This document shows positions 48,201-57,200 of a stretch of DNA of 64,000 nt, piece by piece (the stretch's first letter is position 1; the number at the start of each line of letters is the position of its first letter). The notes beneath the pieces are model-generated. The model was not told the DNA's origin, made no database searches, and saw nothing but the letters and a program-made list of their open reading frames with translations. Source of the stretch: Welwitschia mirabilis (taxonomy: Eukaryota > Gnetophyta > Gnetopsida > Welwitschiales); contig JBOZIK010000001.1 in assembly GCA_051453625.1 (NCBI GenBank), positions 166,704,712 to 166,768,711 on the forward strand, read 5' to 3'. The translations under genes were made by a program, and so were the position numbers.

Positions 48201-51200
48201 GGGTAAACTGTACTTCTCAAACAAGTCAAATTAATTCTATCTACTAAAAACAAATAACACAGTGAAAGCAAAGGGTTTTAATGGTGGGGAGTCAGCACCC
48301 TTCAGCTTCTAAACACTGTGTCTCAAGCTGGCTTAAATTAATCTCAACCAACGCTTTTCAAGCTCATTAATAACCTTTTACAATCAATAATGTATTTCAG
48401 GGTTCATCCACAACCACAAGAAGAAATAGAATTTGGAATGTGCACAGGTGCACTTATGTGATGCATGAGTGCAGTACAAGATCAGCTCTCTTTAGCTTGA
48501 TGGGACAATAAGATCAACAATGATAATAAGGTAAGACAACATATGAAGCACAATGTAATCTTTTCAGAGTTACAGTATTTCCTTTTTCAGTATTTGATCA
48601 GTGTCAAGATCTTTAGAAAGGTCCCTTTAAATAGAACAGACTGAAAATGACCATTCATAGGATTCAGTGCAGATCTTTGTTTCCTAGATCCGCTTTGAGG
48701 AGCGTGATGCATTGTAATGGCTAATAAAATTACAAGTTCGGTCAACCTCAACATTTGTTCGGTCACCTTTATGAGCTACAGAACTTGTTTCTTCATATTT
48801 AACTTCAATCACCCTCACGATATTTCTTGGTCGCCCTTAATTGGTACATATCTTAGTGCTGACTAGGTCGATTGCATGAAATAGTGTGGTCGCCTACATC
48901 AGGGATTGACCCCATTAAAACGTTCAATTGCCCTTTGACATCTCGATTTGATTTTTACAGATCATTCAGTCGCCCTTAGGAACAGGGTCAGACGCCTGTT
49001 CTGTATTCAACTAATTTTTCTCTTTGGACATCCAATCACCCTTGGGAACAGGCTCAATCGCCTGTCCTGAATTCGATTGATTTTTCTGTGTTACATTCTG
49101 TCGCTTCGAGAGAATATATGATCGCTCGCTTTCGCTACAGTCTTTCTGTGATAGTCCGATCGCCTTCAAGAACTGATTCGGTCACCCTTCCATGAAATTG
49201 TTTGTAAAACATGTTATCTACAAAAACTCCAAAACACATCATATTCTCCAAATCAACCAATGACAACCATTTTGCAACAAAATCAAACACCCAAGAGTAA
49301 ATGCTTTCAGTCATGGAGAGGTCCTCTAGTCATGAGAAGTAACTCTATCCTTTCAACAGAAGGGTTGTAGCTTTTGTTTAGAGTTGTAAAACTGAGAATC
49401 CTAATTCTGTTCCAAAACCTTATCTTGAACACTTGGGTTCTGCTTAATAAACCAAACTCTTAAGAGTGTTTACCCCTAAGTTCTCCAAAAAGGAGTTTGC
49501 AAGAAAAACAAAGACCCCAATAAGAAGAATTACAGAGAAAGAGTGGAGAACCACGGTTTCTTTTAAGGATCTAAGGGCAAAAGCTCCACAAAGGATTTTA
49601 GATACCTAGTAACAAAAAGGATGTAAAAGGATGAGCCCCAACTCAATCAAAGAATCACTTGGAACCAAGGTGATTTTGAATGGAGGTAATTTGCAAATAA
49701 GGCCTCTAAATATTTATATACTGTTGGCTATAGTTTCTTTAGCATCTTGCTATGGTTTCATAGTACGTTTCACCCATATATTTGATAGAAATATACTAGA
49801 CTAAATCAGAAATGTTATGATTCCAAAAATGATTTCTATAAGATAGAAAAAAGTCATAGTGCATGAATGCTAATCATTTTCATTAGCTTGCTTGAGTATA
49901 TGAATATCTCCTCCTAGAAATTGTCATGGACAAAGTTAACTTAACTTTCCATAGGATAATGACATGTAGGAGGCATCGATGGTAGTGGGGAATCCTTTCA
50001 CTTGCTTCTTACTATTATGACTTATGAGAAACGTTGTCAACTTCTTAAAAAGGTGGGCTCTAACTATGTCATTTGTGGCTAAGGGATCTGATGCTAGTAG
50101 AGGGAAATGAAATAGTTGCTATTTTTATCAGTTTTTTGGGGTTTTTATACAAGTTTGGTGGGTTGTAATTCAAGATTCTTTCTTCCCTTTTCTTTTCCTT
50201 TTTTCTTTTTCTTATTACCCCCCAACCCCACCCTCCATCCTTGGGAAACTTTTTCTTTTTTCCTTTTTCTTTTTAATGGACAAAAAGGAGATCCTAAAGT
50301 ACTAGACATTAATTTACGAAAGACATATATTAGAGGTAGGACATTATCCTTGAACAAATTGATATTGTGGAATGGAGATTGCTCACAAATCTAGTTGACA
50401 TTTGGGGATTTTAATTCGTGGTCATAATAGTCATTTGGAGGCACAATTCAGAAGTGGTAGCAATTTTGAAGTTTGGACATCGATTCTTCTAAAAAATCAC
50501 TTTCTTGATTTTTTGATGAAGTTCATGGACAACCACACTATGCTCACTGGGTTTATTGGTTCGCTTAGCAAGATGAAAACCTATGGTTGATACCTATTAG
50601 CTTGGGAGTTGGCCACCAAACGTCCAAATCTTACTTATAATTTATACCCAAGACAATGAAGATTGCACCTCATGCACCTTGAATACATGGTAAAACCACA
50701 AGCCAACTTGCACACCATGGGAGTCGAACCCAGATACTGAGATTTCTAAGAATGCAATGTAAGACTTTTGAGGGAAAAGTGAGATTTGAGGGCTAGGGTT
50801 TCAAACACAAAAAGGCAGTTTGTTGACTTTTGAGGGAAAAGTGAGATTTGAGGGCTAGGGTTTCAAATACAGAAAGGCAGCTTTTTGGCCAAAAAATTTC
50901 TGATACTAGAAAATGGTTTTTCAAGTGGAACACATGATTTAGAAGGTGATTTCAAAAGAGGACTCATGATATTTTCCTATCTAAGGTGGTTTGACTTAGA
51001 CTCATGACTCGTCATATTGCTTGGCATCTTATGCTTTGTCTGTCCTCCTATGACTACTCTCATAAGTGCCATCTACCCTGCTTTTGGTCCTAATTATTGC
51101 TTTTGATGTGTCACTTTGTGATGCAAGCCTATGATTCTGCAATAAAACATTTTCATTTGGCCACATTCTCATCTTGGAACATCACTTCATTTACAACAAA

Positions 51201-54200
51201 ACATTAAATTTGACTAAGCATGAAAAACTGTATTTTTTTTAAAACAAGGCCACCTTCCTTGAGATTGCAATCATTATATCTTCTATGGTTTAGGGAGGCT
51301 AGAGGTATGCGTTATGAATTTAGAGTGACCAAAGAAAGAAGGCGTTAATGGAAAAGGCAAGACTGAATGTGGTTCGAACCCTTTCTACCTTACGTCCACA
51401 AAAATAGTGCAAAGCTTTCTTATTACACTTGAGAATACAGGAACACAAGAAGTTCTTTTGACTCAAATGTCCTTGCTCTAGCATAACCTCCCTATTTATA
51501 ACTCTCTATTAGAGTGAAAACCCTAGCTGTATAATGACATGACGCTAAGACATAAATAATTAATTAAAAGTGACTTTTACAATACAAAGACTTTTGACAA
51601 CTACTTTTCTCCTGACATCCAGGGGAACATAACACATAAAGAGAAGATTTGACTTCACTTTATAGCAATTCTCCGCCTTGAATACAAATTTGATCAGCCT
51701 CCAAAGCAAACAAGAGATGCACTGTTCCAAACACCCATTGCCTACGTTACAACTATTCCAAGCTTTCCTCTTCAAAATACCTGCTTATGAACTTCACCAT
51801 CTTTGTCAATGCATCAACAATATTCATCTTGAATCTTCTGTAAATCACCTAGGCCATCTTCTATAAGCTCTATGATAAAGTAAAAGTTTACATAAACATG
51901 TTTTGTCCTATTGCGATAGGCTGAATTTCTAGTTAAATGTAAGGCACTATGGTTGTCCTAAACTACAAGATACCTTTCCTACTTCAAACCAGAAGAATGA
52001 AGAAATCTGTGCAACCAAATCATCTCTTTGCCTGCTTCTATAAGAGCCACATATTCAACTTTTCTGGTAGACAATGTAACTAGTGGTTGAAGACATGATA
52101 ACAGGCTCCAACAAAGGTAAAAGCATGACATATAGTAGAAGTCTAATATCTACATCTATTGCAGAATTGGCATGTAAATAACCTTGAATGCACAAATCTC
52201 CATCACCAAAACACAAGCAAGCCATTTGTATTTCCTTTAAACATCTAAGAATCCATTTTACAGCAAGCCAATGATTCCAACCAAAGTTACTCATATATCT
52301 ACTAACTACTCCAACCATATAAGCAATGTCAAGACAAGTACATACTAAAACACACATAAGTAAGCCTATTGTTGAAGTATATGGAATAATATTCACCTTT
52401 GTAACTTCCTTTTTTGAACTTGGGCAATCATTTCTAGATAGCTAGAAGTGAGAAGCTAAAGGAGTACTCAAAAGTTTGGCATCTTCCATGCCAAAACGTT
52501 TTAGCACCTTGCCAAGGTAATCACTTTGGCTTAACCAGAACTTCTTCTGCATTCTATACTCGTCGATGTTCTTTCCTAGAGTTTCCTTTGGATGTCCCAA
52601 ATCTTTCGTTGCAAATTGTGTGCTCATTTTGACCTTCCAATGCTTGATTTCAACTCATCATTTCTTACAATGAACATGTCATCGTCATACAGCAACAAGA
52701 TAACAAAACTTCCTGAGCCACCTAGTTAGAGAACTAAACACAATGATCTAACCAACTCCTCTTACATGTCATCTTCATGAAGGCATCAAATTTCTTGTAC
52801 TAGTATCTTGGTGCCTATTTTAAACCATAAAGACCCTTCTTTAAATGACAAACACAATCAGGTTGTTGCTGATTTACATACCCTTTAAGCTAGTGCATAT
52901 AAAGTTCTTCATCCAAATCACCATGTAAAAAGCAGTCTTTATGTCCAATTGTTCCAATTCTAAATCCAAGTAGACAACAAGGGAACAGAATGTTTCACAA
53001 CAAGAGAAAAAATCTCAATAAAATCAATACTAAGCATTTTAGCAAAGCCCTTCACCACCAACCTAACCTTCTAATGCTTTTCTCCCTTTGCGTCATTCGT
53101 TAATTTGAAAATCCACTTATTGGCCAAAGCTTTACACCCATTTGTTGACTCCACAAATTCCCTTATATTGTTTTGTTTCAAGTATTTCTGCTCATCAACA
53201 TGGTTGCCTTCCACTTTGCAACATCAACACAAGATAGTGCTTCTTCAATAGTCTCTACTTCCCCACCATTAATATAAAGAACACAATACAAAGAAGGAGA
53301 ATACCAATATGAAGGACAAGAAAGTCTAGTTGAAATTCTCACAATGGGATGTGTTAACACATTGTTCCTACTCTTCTTGCTCCTCATCAGAAGAAGTCCC
53401 ATCACTTTTTGAATCCATGTTTTTTATTGCAAGAGCCTATTCTATTGGTTCCCCTAATTTTGATTCCTCATGATGGCTATAAGAGTAATAGGAAAACCCA
53501 GAATCAAGATCAACATTATTCCCATCCTCAGACCCATAAAACATCACATTTTCTCTAAATTCTACATTCTGCGGTCTCATAATCTAATTGGTTTCAGGAT
53601 CCCACAATCTGTAACCAAGAGCATCGTCTCCATAGCCAACAAACATGCATCGTTCAGCTTGGTCCTACAACTTAGATCTATTCTCCTTTTGAATGTGCAT
53701 GTAGATTTCACACCCAAAGATCCTTAAGTGTCCATAAGAGAGATTTTTACCACTCCACAAAATTTCTGAAACACCATTGTAAAGAGTGGAATAAAAAGAT
53801 CCATTTATTAAGTAAGTTGTAATCATTATTGCTTCTATCCAAAAGGTTTTAGGCAAACTGCTCCTACTACCATAGACCTAGCATGTTATAGCAAAATTCT
53901 ATGGCACCTTTCTCTCACCACATTTTCTTAAGTCGTTCCAATAGGTATTAGAAATGTGACGAATTCCCTACCATTGCAAAACTTTACAAAAGCTTTAGAG
54001 ATATACTCCCCTCCATTATCGAGAACCAAACATTTTACTTTCGAACCTGTTTGGGTTTCGACCCTTGTAACAAAAGACTTAAAACACTCCAACAACTTCA
54101 GTTTCAGATTTTAAAGTATACAACTAGACCTATTGTGTATAATCAATCAATAACCAATAAAAGTAACAAAATCCAAAGAGCCGCTAATCAAAGTGGGGGA

Positions 54201-57200
54201 CCACAAATATTAGAATGAAGTAATTCCAATTTTTTTTCTTTCTACATTCCAAGCCTTTTGAAAATTAATTCTTTTAGATTTACCAACTAAACAGTCTTCA
54301 CAAATTCTACATAAGCATGAGAAAACATATGAATAAGAGACTAAGATTAAGGTACCTTCAAACTAGAGTGCCCAAATGTGTCCAAGACGTTTATGTCAAA
54401 TGCTAGCATCCTTTGCATCTAAAACTACAGCAGCCACTCCACATGCATCAGCCTCTTATGTGTACAAGCTATCATCCTTTTTACCATGCAAAACTTTCAT
54501 AATGCCTTTGGGAATTTTCCACCATTCTCTACCACTAGAAAAGTTCAAATATAGATCATCCAATTCCATGATTGAAATTAGCTTCATTGTCACCTCTATA
54601 ACATCTCGAACATTATTAACTGTAATTTTTGGCATCCCCAATTGGTATAGAACAATGCTACTTATTCCAGCAACCTTCAATAGTTTTCCACTTGTAGCAT
54701 ACATAAGTCCAAATAAAACAAGATGATATATTATGAGAGCAAAATGATTGGGACAAATATGCTCTACAACAACGCTCTGCTTCAGTTGCTCCCACTTCTG
54801 CTATGCTACTTCGCTCTGCTACCTATGGTTCATCACCCACTGGAATCCTAGACACCGCAAAGCTTTGATACTAGTTGTTACAAATTTAGAGTGACAAAAG
54901 AAACAAAGCAGCACTGAAAAAGGCAAGATTTGATGTAGTGTGGGCTCTTTCTAGCCAATATCCATGGAGATAATGGAGAACTCTCCTATTAAAAATGAGA
55001 ATACAGGCACACAGGTTGCTTTTATGACTTCAATGCCTTCCCTCTACCCAAACCTCCCTATTTATAACTCTTCATTAGGGTGAAAACCTTAACTTTACAT
55101 TGAAATAACACTAAGTCACAATTGTCAGTGACAGCTTACTAGAGTGGTAAGGTCATGGATACACGGACCCAGAGGTCCAGAGCTCAAACACCCCTCCTGT
55201 CCCAAACCCCTGCCGTTGGCAAGGAATATAAAACATAGAAAGTTTGCATAGGCCCAAGTGCCACTGGGCATTTGTGTGGCACAAAATTACCTACCTGCCA
55301 TTACCTTTCAAAAGAGGGGGAAAAAACACTAAGTCACAATTAACAACCACTTTTCTCCCTTTCCCTTTTTTTCCTTCTCTCTCTCTCTCTTTTTTCCCCC
55401 TTTTTTCCCCCTCCCTGTAAATCAAGTTTTCATCAGGAGAAACATAACACATAGAGGGAAGATTTGACTTCACTTTTTCAACAGTATGAGACTTAGAAAC
55501 TTAATTACAATGTATAGTGTCCCTATTGATGGCAAGCACCATCTCCCATTCTCTTTAGCAGTGAATGGATTGAACATAAATTTTAGGATTTCTACTAGGT
55601 GAGGTTGGAAGCCTGCGTGGGGTTTGTTATCAACAGCATTTGGTCCTTATCATTGATACCAGGGCTTTCTTTGGATGCATGTATGATATGTACCAAGAAA
55701 CAGCCAGAGATAGATGACTTGTGGATATTTCCCTAGTACTGCTGTGAGCGAATAAAACTATGACCTTTTTTATCTTATGTTTTGATGTTCTCATAATCTG
55801 TTTTCATTGTACTTTTTTCATTGAACTTTTCTTACGTAGTTTTCTATGGATGTTTACATCAGTGGGAATGTGATTAATTTACCATTTGTTGTTGCATCTT
55901 GTATGCAGTTCCAAGAGAAAAGTGAGATTTCAGTGTTAGCCTTTCAGATCTAAATGGTAGTTTTGGCCAGAAAGTTTCTTGCAATGGAAAATGGTTTTGC
56001 AAGGAAAATGCATGGTTTAGAAGGTGGTTGCAAGAGAGGTTCCATGAATGACCTAAATTCACTACACATCCTGCTGCTTGTAATCTTGCGCTCTATTGAA
56101 ATCAGTAAGAACATGGTTAAATTACCCCTTCTGTGTATATATAGGAACATGGTTAAATTACCCCTTCTGTGTATATATTTTCTTCCACCAATGTGTTCAG
56201 AAAGTAAGGTTTTGACCATATTAAATATTGTATTATAAATTTGTTTATGTTGGTTTTAGCATACTTTCCCAAACTGTTGTTGGTCAGCAGCATATCTGGG
56301 AGGTGAATCTGTTGATTGTCTTCTCGTCGGGTGCTATGGTCTTGTTGCCTTGAGTGACTCCAACATCAGCAATAGGACTTACTACTACCCGACCACTGTG
56401 TTTATGATCTACCCAAAGAAACCTTGAAAGAAGGAGCTGTATGAGATGAGAATGGACATCTGCCAACATTTTAAGCCAGTAATTATTTTAAACAGTAATT
56501 ATCTGACAATGATTTGCAAGGAAGAGCAAACATTGTGCCACGGGCAACCCAACCTGTGTTTCACAGAGAAGATTCTAATTTCTATATCAGTTCAGCAGTT
56601 GTTCTTAATTGTAATCATTTATTCTAGTTTTTGTTTTTTTCGTCTAGATGGCTTGTGAAGTCTCAAGCATCTTAAAAGCAGTTAGAAATAGCTAGCATGC
56701 ACTTGACACTTGAAGGAAATACCTTGACTCTGTCAAATTAATCAGAAATGACACAGACTGAAGGATCTCGGAAGGGGAGTGATAGAATCAACCTAGAGTT
56801 AATGACAACAGTGAAAGAGGAGAAACATTTAGGACTGTGAAACGAAAAACTCACAATTATAAAGAAAGCTGTTGATAACAGTGACTTTAGCAGGAATGAA
56901 ATTAGTATCAAACCGCCAACTGCTACACCACCTCGAGCAATTGGTCTTGGCACAGAATCCTGACACCAATCGTTTCATGCATAACAAATTACATTAGGGA
57001 GGATACAGCTAAACTGCTAAAGCAAACAAAAATAAGCAACAACGCCAATATGACATTTTGCATTTATCTTCTTCATCAACGAGGATGCATTAAGAAGGAC
57101 CAGGAAACTTAATGTTACAGGAACAAGTTTACTCCCGGCCTCGATACCATCCCTGCCGACTTTCCATAAAGCACCGACGACTGAAAAGAAGAATTCATAT

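Larger units (their letters stand above)
40857..49279 (-). mobile_element. E3: Sirevirus-like Ty1/copia element, tail-to-tail with E2
   Basis: Minus-strand relative of E2 with the same gene order: 5' LTR 49279-48166, PBS 48163-48152, gag from 48100, pol to about 43850, palindrome array, extra ORF from 43283, polypurine tract, 3' LTR 41938-40857. About 35 bp of the 3' LTR end are missing at the junction with E2. The protease-integrase region is replaced by a foreign insert plus a gap at 46035-46440. Inactive. Confidence 0.88.
49280..51304. other. Intron 3 sequence between E3 and TB
   Basis: No gene. A pyrimidine-rich tract lies at 50170-50275. SINE-like and tandem repeats near 50.6-50.9 kb are listed separately. 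Confidence 0.45.
51310..55484 (-). mobile_element. TB: complete Tork-like copia element lacking gag
   Basis: Flanked by 5-bp target duplications GTATG (51305-51309 and 55485-55489). The 5' LTR is 55484-54876 (with a nested SINE), the PBS TAGTATCAAAGC lies near 54862-54873, and the 3' LTR is 51667-51310, preceded by the purine tract AAGGCGGAGAAT. The internal region is only about 3.2 kb and begins with pre-integrase sequence; no gag is readable. All frames are broken. Confidence 0.88.

Noticed and set aside
54376-54726. 116-codon plus-strand frame
   Set aside because: Antisense shadow of the TB pre-integrase region.
56284-56658. Possible fourth exon of the membrane protein gene close to exon 3
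   Set aside because: Minus-strand reading gives no continuation of the hydrophobic segment. The block at 22774-22911 fits far better in phase, splice site and sequence.
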